The notes under the pieces were generated by a model, which was given only the letters and a program-made list of their open reading frames with translations, was not told the origin of the DNA and searched no databases. From Microbaculum marinum (GTDB lineage Bacteria > Pseudomonadota > Alphaproteobacteria > Rhizobiales > Tepidamorphaceae): DNA of 64,000 bases. Positions 52,114 through 59,908 of the stretch are shown piece by piece. Where the stretch lies: the NCBI RefSeq assembly GCF_042646165.1, contig NZ_JBHRTC010000012.1; one strand, written 5' to 3'. The position numbers and the translations under genes are program-made. Every line of letters begins with the position of its first letter. Within the stretch, counting starts at the first letter, position 1.

Positions 52114-52142
52114 AAATAGAATTTCAAATAAAAAGTCTATTT
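52114..52142. promoter_or_regulatory. AT-rich operator between regulator and monooxygenase genes
   Basis: The inverted repeat AAATAGA (52114-52120) / TCTATTT (52136-52142) has a 15-bp spacer and lies in an AT-rich block, 32 bp upstream of the monooxygenase ATG and 56 bp upstream of the regulator ATG. It suits a winged-helix dimer. Confidence 0.55.
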
Positions 52143-52173
52143 AAAATAAGCCGCGTCACAGAAGGGGAACTCA

Positions 52174-53271
52174 ATGACGACCAGTGCCAATCCGATGTTT
52201 GCCGGGAACCGCTTCCTCCTCGGCACCTTCTCGTCGAACTGCTCCAGCGGGATGACGGTCACCAAGGTGCCGGAGCGCTGGAACAACTCCTTCGACAACA
52301 ACGTGAAGCTCGCCAGGCTGCTCGACGACGCGGGCATCGACTTCATGCTGCCGATCGCCCGCTGGATCGGCTACGGCGGCGAGACCGATTTCCACGGCGG
52401 CGTGCTGGAGACGGTCACCTGGGCGACCGGCCTGCTCGCCCAGACCAGGAACATCTGCGTGTTCGCGACGATCCATACCGCCGCCAACAACCCGGTGGTG
52501 GTGGCCAAGCAGATCGCCACCATCGACGAGATGAGCAACGGCCGCTCCGGCCTCAATATCGTGGCCGGCTGGAACAAGCCGGAATACGAGGCGCTCGGAC
52601 TGACCCTGCCCGACGACCACGAGACCCGCTACGGCTACGCGCAGGAGTGGTTCGACATCGTCCAGAAGCTGTGGACGTCGACCGAGCATTTCGACTGGGA
52701 CGGCACCTATTTCAAGCTGAAGGGCGTGAAGGGCGATCCGCGCCCGGTCGCCGGCCGGCCGCCGATCATCAATGCGGCGGGCTCGCCGCAGGGCCGCGAG
52801 TTCGCCACGAAGAACGCCAACTTCCTGTTCACCCCGGCGATCGACCTGTCGCGCTCGGTCGACGAGATCAGGGAGCTGAAGACCCAGGCCAGGGCGCAGG
52901 GCCGCGAGGTCGACGTGCTCACCTTCGCCCACGTCGTCTGCCGGCCGACCGAGAAGGAGGCGCAGGACTACCTGGAATACTTCGCCCGCGAGAATGCCGA
53001 CTGGGAGGCGGTCGACAACCTGATCAACCTGCAGTTCGCGCACGCCCAGTCGTTCCCGCACGACCTGATGGCGCTGATCCGCGACCGGTTCGCGATGGGC
53101 CACGGCGGCTTCCCGCTGATCGGCACGCCGGAGCAGGTCGCCGACGGCATCATGCAGCTGCACGGGGCGGGCTTCGGCGGCACCACGCTGTCCTTCGTCG
53201 ACTATGTCGAGGAGTTCCCGTACTTCCGCGACAACGTGCTGCCGATCCTGGAGGAGCGCGGCATCCGCTAG
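52174..53271 (+). CDS. LLM-class flavin-dependent monooxygenase (RutA/SfnG-like)
   Basis: This is a 365-residue bacterial-luciferase-like TIM barrel. FMLPIARWIGYGGETDFHGG, HTAANNPVVVAKQIATIDEM and NGRSGLNIVAGWNKPEYEAL are typical of FMN-dependent monooxygenases such as RutA (uracil) and SfnG (dimethylsulfone). VAGRPPIINAAGSPQGREFA lies at the flavin phosphate site. It needs FMNH2 from a partner reductase. The next gene is an OYE-type flavoprotein rather than a flavin reductase. The substrate is unknown, and the divergent regulator suggests induction by it. Confidence 0.9.
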   Translation: MTTSANPMFAGNRFLLGTFSSNCSSGMTVTKVPERWNNSFDNNVKLARLLDDAGIDFMLPIARWIGYGGETDFHGGVLETVTWATGLLAQTRNICVFATIHTAANNPVVVAKQIATIDEMSNGRSGLNIVAGWNKPEYEALGLTLPDDHETRYGYAQEWFDIVQKLWTSTEHFDWDGTYFKLKGVKGDPRPVAGRPPIINAAGSPQGREFATKNANFLFTPAIDLSRSVDEIRELKTQARAQGREVDVLTFAHVVCRPTEKEAQDYLEYFARENADWEAVDNLINLQFAHAQSFPHDLMALIRDRFAMGHGGFPLIGTPEQVADGIMQLHGAGFGGTTLSFVDYVEEFPYFRDNVLPILEERGIR

Positions 53272-53279
53272 CCTGGCGG

Positions 53280-53313
53280 CCGCGTTTGCATCGGGGCCGC
53301 GTTTGCATCGGGG
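53280..53313. repeat. 17-bp tandem duplication in the leader
   Basis: CCGCGTTTGCATCGGGG occurs twice head-to-tail (53280-53296 and 53297-53313) between the two flavoenzyme genes, 50 bp before the reductase start. It looks like a recent slippage event. Confidence 0.85.
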
Positions 53314-53362
53314 CGGCCGCCTGTCTATTGCGGGGAGACGCCAACGCAACGGGAGCAGGACC

Positions 53363-54424
53363 CTGACCCTCTTCGACCCGGTCGACCTCGGCACGCTCGC
53401 GCTCAAGAGCCGCATCGTCATGGCGCCGATGACCCGCAACCGCGCCGGGCCGGGCAACGTGCCCGGGCCGCTGGCGGCGACCTACTATGCCCAACGCGCC
53501 TCGGCCGGCCTCGTCATCACCGAGGCGACGCAGGTCGCCCCGGAGGGCCAGGGCTATCCCGACACGCCGGGGCTGCACTCGACGGAGCAGACGGATGGCT
53601 GGCGGCGCGTCGTCGACGCCGTGCACGAGGCCGGCGCCCCGATCGTCGCGCAGCTGTTCCATGTCGGCCGGATCTCGCATCCGCTGTTCCAGCCGGAGCG
53701 CCGCCTGCCGGTCGCGCCGTCGCCGATCCGGCCGGCGGGCAGCTGCTACGGGCCGGACTGGACCAAGATCCCCTACGAGACGCCGGCCGAGCTCGACCGG
53801 GGGGGCATCGACCGGATCGTCCGGCAGTTCGGCGCGGCGGCCGCGAACGCCAGGGCGGCCGGCTTCGACGGCGTCGAGATCCATGCCGGCAACGGCTACC
53901 TGGTCGACCAGTTCCTGCGCGACGGCACCAACCGGCGGAGCGACGGCTATGGCGGGCCGCCGGAGAACCGCGCCCGGTTCCTGGTGGAGATCCTCGAGGC
54001 GGTGACGGCGGCGTGGGGCGGCGGCGACAGGATCGGCGTGCGGTTGTCGCCGTGGAACGGCTACAACGACATGGCCGACAGCGATCCGGCCGCGGCGTTC
54101 CCGCGGTTCGGCGGGGCGGTCGCCGGGTTCGGGCTGGCCTACGTGCACGTCATCGAGCCGGCCGACGCGGGCACGCCGATCGCCCGGCGGATATCGGCTG
54201 CGGCCGGCGCGCCGCTTATCGTCAACGGCGGCCATGACGGCGCCAGCGCCGCGCGCGCGGTCGCCGCGGGGGCGGCGGACGCGGTGTCGTTCGCCAGGTG
54301 GTACATCGCCAATCCCGACCTGCCGGCCAGGCTGCGCGCCGGACTGCCGCTCGCCGAACCCGACAAGGCGACGATCTACGGCGGCGGGGCGAAGGGCTAT
54401 ACGGACTACCCGCCGGCCGGGTGA
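53363..54424 (+). CDS. Old yellow enzyme-type alkene reductase (NemA/OYE family), apparent CTG start
   Basis: This 353-residue TIM-barrel flavoenzyme has the OYE-type motifs IVMAPMTRNRAGPGNVPG, AQLFHVGRISH, FDGVEIHAGNGYLVDQFLRD, the conserved His-x-x-Asn (HAGNG), GYGGPPENRARFLVEI and FARWYIANPDLPARL. Relatives begin M-(T/S)-x-LFDPVDLG; here the codon before TLFDP is CTG at 53363, with GGGAG about seven bases upstream. No ATG, GTG or TTG lies in frame nearby, so CTG initiation is proposed. It reduces activated C=C bonds or nitro groups using NADPH. It probably shares control with the preceding monooxygenase. Confidence 0.87.
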   Translation: MTLFDPVDLGTLALKSRIVMAPMTRNRAGPGNVPGPLAATYYAQRASAGLVITEATQVAPEGQGYPDTPGLHSTEQTDGWRRVVDAVHEAGAPIVAQLFHVGRISHPLFQPERRLPVAPSPIRPAGSCYGPDWTKIPYETPAELDRGGIDRIVRQFGAAAANARAAGFDGVEIHAGNGYLVDQFLRDGTNRRSDGYGGPPENRARFLVEILEAVTAAWGGGDRIGVRLSPWNGYNDMADSDPAAAFPRFGGAVAGFGLAYVHVIEPADAGTPIARRISAAAGAPLIVNGGHDGASAARAVAAGAADAVSFARWYIANPDLPARLRAGLPLAEPDKATIYGGGAKGYTDYPPAG

Positions 54425-54653
54425 GTGCCGAGCGGCCCGCCCGCATGGTTTGAGGCGGGCGGCGACACCGCCGTTCTCACGACGAGGGCTTCGAGGGGAC
54501 CGAAGGCGTCGCAACCGCCGCGCTCGGCCCCGGATCAGGTCCGGGGCGTAGTCCTGTCGTGTGGCACGGGCCATGCCCTACAAACGGCATACATCCCGGC
54601 CCCCGCGCCGGCCGTCGGGCCGGGATCCAGGGGCGGTACGGCACGGCGGCTGT
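54425..54653. other. Convergent intergenic region with repeat hairpin
   Basis: This 229-bp gap between two convergent genes contains the hairpin CCCCGGA-TCAGG-TCCGGGG (54528-54546), a common alphaproteobacterial intergenic repeat, and GTGCCGAGC-like GC-rich sequence. No gene is seen. The hairpin may end transcripts from either side. Confidence 0.6.
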
Positions 54654-56417
54654 CTAGCCGTCGCTGCCGACGCCGTGGTGGACGCGGAACAGGTTGCCGG
54701 GGTCGTATTTGCGCTTGATCTCAAGCAGGCGGTCGTAGTGCTCGCCGTAGAACGAGCGCTGCCAGTCCGGCTCGAAATAGTCGGCCTCGTTGGCATAGGT
54801 GCCGCCGCCCGGCGTCGCCTCGCGCAGGATGTCGATCGCCGCCTGGATGCGCCCGCGCGCGGCGCGGCCGCGGGCGAGGTCGGGCTCGTGGCCGGGGATG
54901 CCGGGAAACACCGGCGCCTGGTTCGACGCGATGATGACCAGCGTCGCCGCCTCGCGCACCAGCGGATTGATGCTGGTCTCCTCCGCCTCGCGGGCGAGCA
55001 CGTCTGCCGGCGCGCCCGACAGGCCCTTGTTGAAGTGCATCGACACCGGCGCGTGCCGCGAGGCCTGAAACAGCGCCCGCGCGAGCGTACCGGCCCTGTC
55101 CGGCGCAAACAGCGACAGCGGCAGCCAGCGCGACTGGTAGGTGTTGAGGAACTGCGACACCTCGCCCTGGTTGGACGCCCACCAGTAGTGGTTCGGCAGC
55201 GCCTCGGGGCGGGTGTCGACGCGGACGAAGTCCGGGTCGGTCTCCTGCCAGGCCGACAGGTCCCACAGGTCGGAGAACCGGAAGACGTCGAAGGCCAGGT
55301 CGGCCCGGGCGCCGGCCGGCAGGTCGTCGAGCAGCGGCTGCCAGACCGCCTTCGCCGCGGCCTCGTCGAGGTCGAGGAAGGTCATGTAGACCTGAAGCGA
55401 ATTGTCGCCGCGCACCGACAGCTGTTCGCCCCAGTGCGGGTTGTTCAGCGCGCCCGGATAGAAGGCGACGAACCGCGACAGGAGTTCGCGGAAGGTCGCC
55501 TCGTCGGGCGCCTGTATGGTGCCGTGCGCCAGGCCGATCGTCTGCGGCGGCTCGTGGGCGCGCAGCGCCACCCTGGTGACGATGCCGAAGGTGCCGCCGC
55601 CGCCGCCGCGCAGCGCCCAGAACAGGTCGGCGTTCTGCGCCTTGTTGGCGACGAGGACGCTGCCGTCGGCGGTGACCACCTCGAACTCGAGCACGCCGCC
55701 GGCGCCGCTGCCGAAGCGCTTGGAGAAGCTGCCGTAGCCGCCGCCCTGGAGGAAGCCGCCGCGNNNNNNNNNNNNNNTGGTGCAGCCGCCGCCCTGCACG
55801 TAGCGGCCGGCCTGCGTGGCCGCCGTGTAGACCTCGATCCAGCGCGCGCCGGCCTGCGCCACCACGGCGGGAACGCCTGCGTCAGAGTCCGCCGCCCCGG
55901 CGATCCTGAACTCGGGCTCGTAGCGCACGCCGCGCATCCGCCCGGTCCAGACCAGCAGCGAGTCCGGCGCGCAGTTGCGGCCGAGATAGTCGTGGCCGGC
56001 GCCCTTGATCGCCAGCCGGACGCCGTGCTCGCGGGCGAACGAGACTGCGGCGGCGACGTCGTCGGCGCTCTCGGCGGCGACCGCATAGGGGCTCGGCTCG
56101 AATGTCCAGGCGTCGAGCCAGCCGTTGGTCTGCTGGGCGCCTGGATGGTCCTGGATGAAGAACGGGTTGGCCATGTCCTTCAGCGCCGCCGAGCAGGCCG
56201 CACCCGGGGCGTCCGCCGCGCACGGGGCGAGCGGCGAGGTGACGGCGACCAGACGGTCGCCGAGCCTGGCGCGCAGCGCGGCCCAGGCATCGGCGCTTGG
56301 CCACGCCGCGCCCGGCACCGCGACGGCAGGCGAGGCACCGGCGGCCGGCAGGCCGAGCGCGGACACGCCCGAGGCGGCAACCGCGCCGTGGAGGAAGGTG
56401 CGTCTGGAAATGGACAT
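54654..56417 (-). CDS. Tat-exported FAD-linked oxidase with BBE domain (berberine-bridge-like), contains a 14-N gap
   Basis: This protein has about 587 residues. A twin-arginine signal (SRRTFLHGAVAASG) targets it folded to the periplasm. The PCMH FAD domain has VAAAVSFAREHGVRLAIKGA, GHDYLGRNCAPDSLLVWTGR and FLQGGGYGSFSKRFG. The C-terminal BBE domain has YANEADYFEPDWQRSFYGEH and IKRKYDPGNLFRVHHGVG. The His in KGAGHDY can link FAD covalently. Unresolved bases at 55764-55777 fall between QGGGCT and RGGFLQGGGYG, but reading frame is kept. It oxidises an alcohol or sugar-like substrate with O2 or another acceptor; the substrate is unknown. Confidence 0.88.
   Translation of the reverse strand: MSISRRTFLHGAVAASGVSALGLPAAGASPAVAVPGAAWPSADAWAALRARLGDRLVAVTSPLAPCAADAPGAACSAALKDMANPFFIQDHPGAQQTNGWLDAWTFEPSPYAVAAESADDVAAAVSFAREHGVRLAIKGAGHDYLGRNCAPDSLLVWTGRMRGVRYEPEFRIAGAADSDAGVPAVVAQAGARWIEVYTAATQAGRYVQGGGCTXXXXXRGGFLQGGGYGSFSKRFGSGAGGVLEFEVVTADGSVLVANKAQNADLFWALRGGGGGTFGIVTRVALRAHEPPQTIGLAHGTIQAPDEATFRELLSRFVAFYPGALNNPHWGEQLSVRGDNSLQVYMTFLDLDEAAAKAVWQPLLDDLPAGARADLAFDVFRFSDLWDLSAWQETDPDFVRVDTRPEALPNHYWWASNQGEVSQFLNTYQSRWLPLSLFAPDRAGTLARALFQASRHAPVSMHFNKGLSGAPADVLAREAEETSINPLVREAATLVIIASNQAPVFPGIPGHEPDLARGRAARGRIQAAIDILREATPGGGTYANEADYFEPDWQRSFYGEHYDRLLEIKRKYDPGNLFRVHHGVGSDG
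55764..55777. other. Run of 14 unresolved bases (N)
   Basis: This is the only gap in the window. It lies in the FAD domain of the oxidase gene, in a very GC-rich, Gly-coding stretch. The frame on both sides is continuous, so about five codons are hidden and no frameshift is implied. Confidence 0.99.
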
Positions 56418-56528
56418 GGCGAAACCCCGGCGTGACGTGCGGACGATCAGGGGCCGCAGTCTAGGGGTTTCGCGACAGGCGGCAATGCGGGCCGCCCGCC
56501 GGATTTGCCGCAGGGTAAACGCGTGGCG

Positions 56529-57008
56529 CTACATCCGCACCTTGGCCTGATCGCCCATGTCGGGGCGGTCGCCGGAGACGGCGGCGGCGATCATGCGGGC
56601 GTAGGCGGCGATCGTGCCGGGGCCGTCCCAGTACTGGGCGTCGTTCGGCGTCACCTTGAGGATGCGGATGGAGGGATCCTCCGGATCGTCCCACCAGGCC
56701 TTGGCCGGCGTCGACCACAGCGTCTTGATCTTCTCCCGGTCGTTGGAGACGATCGCCGTGCCGCTGACCGAGACGTAGTCCTGGTCGTCGGGATCGGCGA
56801 AGGCGAGGCAGACATGCGGGCTCTGCCGGATCTCCTCGTCCTTGTGGCCGTGCACGTCGGTGAGGAAGTAGACGGCGTGCTCGTCGCGGGCGACATGGGC
56901 GGCCATCGGCCGCGAGCGGATGTCGTCGCCGTCGCGGCTGGCCAGCATGCAGAAGCCGATCTTCTCCATCAGCTTCCAGACGCGATCGACGGTTTCGTGG
57001 TCGGACAT
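56529..57008 (-). CDS. Pyridoxamine 5'-phosphate oxidase family protein (general stress protein 26-like)
   Basis: This 159-residue split-barrel flavin-binding protein has IGFCMLASRDGDDIRSRPMA, VYFLTDVHGHKDEEIRQSPH, VCLAFADPDDQDYVSVSGTA and IKTLWSTPAKAWWDDPEDPS. This pattern matches GSP26-like proteins that bind FMN or FAD, not PdxH itself. GGGAG precedes the ATG. It stands alone between the flavin oxidase gene and the low-GC patch. Confidence 0.92.
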   Translation of the reverse strand: MSDHETVDRVWKLMEKIGFCMLASRDGDDIRSRPMAAHVARDEHAVYFLTDVHGHKDEEIRQSPHVCLAFADPDDQDYVSVSGTAIVSNDREKIKTLWSTPAKAWWDDPEDPSIRILKVTPNDAQYWDGPGTIAAYARMIAAAVSGDRPDMGDQAKVRM

Positions 57009-57126
57009 GGTGTACTCCCGTAACTGCTTCGACCGGGAGAACGGGTCGCGGGGCGGATCGTTCCGGTGGTGGGGATGGGGGAACTTATTTATTCAACAAA
57101 CCCGATTCGCTTGCTAATGGTTGTGC

Positions 57127-57459
57127 ATGCAAAAAAAGATACGAATAGGCGTAGCAGTGGCACTCTTGGGCGCGGGTGTTACAACGATGTTGGCCGAGGG
57201 TTCAAATTTTACTGTCAGCTTTGGGGTGGGAGCGATAGTTGCTGCCGGAGGTGCGTTTTGGCTCATTATGGAGTATTATACGTCCACGAGTGAGGTGAAA
57301 CCGGAGCATAGCCAACCCGTATTTAAAATCGGAAAGGCGAATCGTGTAATATTCGAGGATCACGAATACGCCGATAATAGACCTCATTCGGAGATTGGCG
57401 AGGTTGGCGAACTTACTGCAAAGAGGATTCGCGAAATCAATGCCCAAAAGAAGACCTGA
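57127..57459 (+). CDS. Small membrane protein of unknown function, low-GC accessory gene
   Basis: This 110-residue protein has two hydrophobic segments: IRIGVAVALLGAGVTTMLAE near the start and FGVGAIVAAGGAFWLIMEYY (about 35-55). A polar tail (KPEHSQPVFKIGKANRVIFE, EVGELTAKRIREINAQKKT) follows. Base composition is near 45% GC, far below neighbours, and codon use is A/T-rich, suggesting recent transfer. ATG at 57127 is preferred over TTG at 57121. The end overlaps the next gene by 20 bases. I do not recognise a family. Confidence 0.6.
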   Translation: MQKKIRIGVAVALLGAGVTTMLAEGSNFTVSFGVGAIVAAGGAFWLIMEYYTSTSEVKPEHSQPVFKIGKANRVIFEDHEYADNRPHSEIGEVGELTAKRIREINAQKKT

Positions 57460-57766
57460 GGATTCCCGTACCGTATTCCGGAACGTTGGCGTGAGTGGCT
57501 TCAAGCGCGCCGGCATCCTCATTGAGAACGAAGAGTTGGATGTTCTCATTGACGGGTTTACTGCAAGTGGAGACATGCCAGCTATCGAGGCACCAACTGT
57601 TGGTAATCTTGACGTTCGAAATTATAGGCACCTAGGCAGCGAGGGGGCCAGGGACGCAGACCATCCCATCCGCACACCGCAATGCGGTCCAAGTCGCACC
57701 CTTCACTGGGTCAAGCTACCTAATTGTATGATGCGTAAGACTAAGAAGAAACGCGGTAAAGATTAG
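57440..57766 (+). CDS. Hypothetical protein, low-GC accessory gene
   Basis: This ORF has 108 residues. Its first part, MPKRRPEDSRTVFRNVGVSG then FKRAGILIENEELDVLIDGF, looks like real protein, with a small beta-helical motif GNLDVRNYRHLG. The last third is low-complexity and basic (MRKTKKKRGKD) and less convincing, so it may be a truncated or chimeric reading frame. It overlaps the preceding gene by 20 bases, which suggests a linked pair. The pair is flanked by GC-rich chromosomal genes. No homologue is recognised. Confidence 0.5.
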   Translation: MPKRRPEDSRTVFRNVGVSGFKRAGILIENEELDVLIDGFTASGDMPAIEAPTVGNLDVRNYRHLGSEGARDADHPIRTPQCGPSRTLHWVKLPNCMMRKTKKKRGKD

Positions 57767-57892
57767 CTTTGGTGTCCGGTTTTCGGATTTTTTTAAAGCT
57801 TTTCGAGGCGCGGCTGAAGACTTTTCACGACGCGATGAAGGGGGTTTCTCCTCTATTCTGCATGGCCTCCACCGAAAACTCGTCACGTGTAG

Positions 57893-58498
57893 TCATCTCC
57901 CGTGCCCGGCAAAGTCCAGCAGCGGTCCGATGTCGCCGCGGTCGGCCGCACGCAGGGCGGCGAGGTATTGCTGCCGCCGCTCGTCGCTGACGCTGCGAAG
58001 ATCATACCCGCCAGCCCAGTCGATCGCGTCTTCACCATGGACGTGAGCGAGGAAGGCATCGGCGAATATCCGGGCGTGGCGGCCGTTGCCGTTCGGAAAC
58101 GGATGGACGAATACGAGCCGGTGGTGGAGCCGCACGGCCTGCTCGACCGGATCGAACGTGCCGTGTTCAGCCCAGTAGCGGGCATCATCCAGCAGGTTGC
58201 GCACCTCGACGCTGATCGTAACGGGATCGACGCCGATGTTCTTCTCTGTCAGCCGGTACGCTCCGGCCCAGCGCCACACCTCGCCGAACAGGCGGTCGTG
58301 CAGGTTGCGGACAAAATTATCCGAGAGGATGTCGGGCTTTCGCTGCCGCGCCAGCCATTGCAGGCCACTTTGTATGTTCGCCTGCTCGAGCTCGTTGAGC
58401 TCGCCCTGCGTTCGCACGTGCCCGAAGCGCAGCCCCTGCGCTTCGTCGGGATCGAGCGGCGTTGCGCCCTCCGGCGTTTCATCGGGCACATCGCTCAT
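57893..58498 (-). CDS. Fic/DOC family protein, mobile mystery protein B
   Basis: This is a 201-residue Fic protein. The catalytic loop HPFPNGNGRHAR (about residues 132-143) matches HPFx(D/N)GNGRxxR, so AMP transfer to a target is expected. LHDRLFGEVWRWAGAYRLTE and HGTFDPVEQAVRLHHRLVFV are Fic-core segments. I find no clear (S/T)xxxE(G/N) inhibitory motif in the chain. It overlaps its upstream partner by ATGA and matches the known mobile mystery A/B pair (TIGR02612/TIGR02613). This is a toxin-antitoxin-like arrangement in which B would be the Fic toxin; toxicity is inferred. Confidence 0.93.
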   Translation of the reverse strand: MSDVPDETPEGATPLDPDEAQGLRFGHVRTQGELNELEQANIQSGLQWLARQRKPDILSDNFVRNLHDRLFGEVWRWAGAYRLTEKNIGVDPVTISVEVRNLLDDARYWAEHGTFDPVEQAVRLHHRLVFVHPFPNGNGRHARIFADAFLAHVHGEDAIDWAGGYDLRSVSDERRQQYLAALRAADRGDIGPLLDFAGHGR

Positions 58499-58971
58499 GG
58501 GTACTCCCAGAAGTCGGGCGGCATGTCGCGCACCATCTCATCGGCAATGCGCTCGATCTCCTGCCTGAGGGCATCAGGGGGCAGCCCCTGTTTCTCGAGG
58601 GCCATGTGTTTACTCGTCGTCTCGACAAGCGCGTGCGCCTTGCGCCGCGCCTGCGCTGCGATGAGGTCCTCGACCGTCGGGTTGGCGCCGCCGTCCGGCA
58701 CGATGGCATAGACGAAGCGGCAGCCCATTGCCGCGGCGAGCGCGTGCATGGTCCTGAGTGTCGTGCCGCCGGAGAGCTCGGCCTGCTCCACCTGTGAAAT
58801 CCGGGCGCGCGACAGCCCGGCCCGCCGACCGAGCTGGGCACCCGACATTGCGAGGCTCCTGCGCACCGTCGCGATCCAGCCTTCGGCCGGGACGGATAGC
58901 CCGGAGACCTGGCGCGCGGCTGTGTCGACGAGCTTCCGATATTGCCGCAGGGCGGTTTGCTTGACACTCAT
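58495..58971 (-). CDS. HTH-domain mobile mystery protein A (antitoxin-like regulator)
   Basis: This 158-residue protein has an XRE-like HTH at about 32-62: GWIATVRRSLAMSGAQLGRR, AGLSRARISQVEQAELSGGT. TLRTMHALAAAMGCRFVYAI follows, then a helical C-terminus (QARRKAHALVETTSKHMALE). It precedes the Fic gene with ATGA overlap. The AT-rich palindromes upstream are its likely autoregulatory sites. The pair is typically carried on mobile elements. Confidence 0.93.
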   Translation of the reverse strand: MSVKQTALRQYRKLVDTAARQVSGLSVPAEGWIATVRRSLAMSGAQLGRRAGLSRARISQVEQAELSGGTTLRTMHALAAAMGCRFVYAIVPDGGANPTVEDLIAAQARRKAHALVETTSKHMALEKQGLPPDALRQEIERIADEMVRDMPPDFWEYP

Positions 58972-59056
58972 GTCTATATATCACTTGACATATGGAGGTA
59001 GTTTGTCCATAAATATATAGACAAACGATACGCTGGCGTAAATATATATATTTACG
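58971..59056. promoter_or_regulatory. AT-rich palindrome cluster controlling the mobile-mystery pair
   Basis: Inverted repeats include TGTCTATATA (58971-58980) / TATATAGACA (59014-59023), GTTTGTC (59001-59007) / GACAAAC (59020-59026), and the perfect 20-bp palindrome CGTAAATATATATATTTACG (59037-59056). This fits an autoregulated toxin-antitoxin promoter, with TATA-like -10 sequence inside. Confidence 0.65.
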
Positions 59057-59463
59057 ATCATTGGGGATTTGTCGCCATATGAGTTGACATTTCCGACCGG
59101 TTCGCCAAGCGTTGGCTCAACGAACGGCATTGAAAATAAAAATATTTCAATGGGTTGATATCGAGGCGCCCCGCGCCTTGCACGCCGCCAGACTTCGGCG
59201 GGATGGCCGGCCAATTCGAGGTGACCGCGCCGCCGGGCAAGGGCGCGCGGACAATCACTGCTCACTCCCGCGGCCGACAGCCGCCTGCCGGCTCTTGCCG
59301 TTCCCGCAGGATGCCCGCGTTCCCAAACCGCCCACCAGCACCCGGCAGGGCTGACTTCTCGGCGCGATCTGCTATCTAGTGTGGCGAACCCGAGCAGCCG
59401 ATCGCCCCGTTGCCGCGAGCCCTCCGACCGGCGCCGGCGACCCCCGGGGCGGAGGAGGGGACC
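59057..59463. other. Intergenic region upstream of clpS
   Basis: About 400 bp turning from AT-rich to GC-rich at around 59150, which marks the edge of the accessory patch. No gene is convincing. It should hold the clpS promoter. Confidence 0.4.
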
Positions 59464-59775
59464 ATGGCCGATACCGATCTGAAGCCGCGCGGCAAGACCA
59501 GGACCGTTTCGAAGACCGAACGGCCGCGCCTGCACAAGGTTCTCCTGGTCAACGACGACTTCACGCCCCGCGAGTTCGTGGTGATCGTGCTGCAGGCCGT
59601 GTTCCGCATGGACGAGGCGCAGGCCGCCCGCGTCATGATGACCGCCCACCAGCAGGGCGTCTGCGTGGTCGCGGTGTTCCAGAAGGACGTCGCCGAGACC
59701 AAGGCGAGCGAGGCGACGGACCTCGGCCGCGAGGCCGGCTACCCGCTGATGTTCACCACGGAACCCGAGGAATAG
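59464..59775 (+). CDS. clpS: ATP-dependent Clp protease adaptor ClpS
   Basis: This 103-residue protein has a disordered leader and the core RLHKVLLVNDDFTPREFVVI, VLQAVFRMDEAQAARVMM and TAHQQGVCVVAVFQKDVAET. VNDD and the His of TAHQQG are conserved N-degron pocket residues. It binds N-terminal Leu, Phe, Tyr or Trp and delivers substrates to ClpAP. GGAGGAGG precedes the ATG. The usual clpA is not adjacent; alphaproteobacteria can carry two ClpS types, so this may be a standalone copy. Confidence 0.96.
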   Translation: MADTDLKPRGKTRTVSKTERPRLHKVLLVNDDFTPREFVVIVLQAVFRMDEAQAARVMMTAHQQGVCVVAVFQKDVAETKASEATDLGREAGYPLMFTTEPEE

Positions 59776-59908
59776 GGCCCGGTCGGCCGGCTCCCCCTCC
59801 GGCCGGGAGCCCGTAAGGCCAAGCCTCAAAAGGCCAGGATCCCGAAAGAAAAAGACCCGGAAAATCAAGACCCGAACGACAGCCCCCCAACACCGAAAGG
59901 CGCTCCGC

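Noticed and set aside
57121..59056. Complete integrative element or prophage
   Set aside because: No integrase, transposase, direct terminal repeats or tRNA junction were found; only cargo-like genes and a composition shift are visible.
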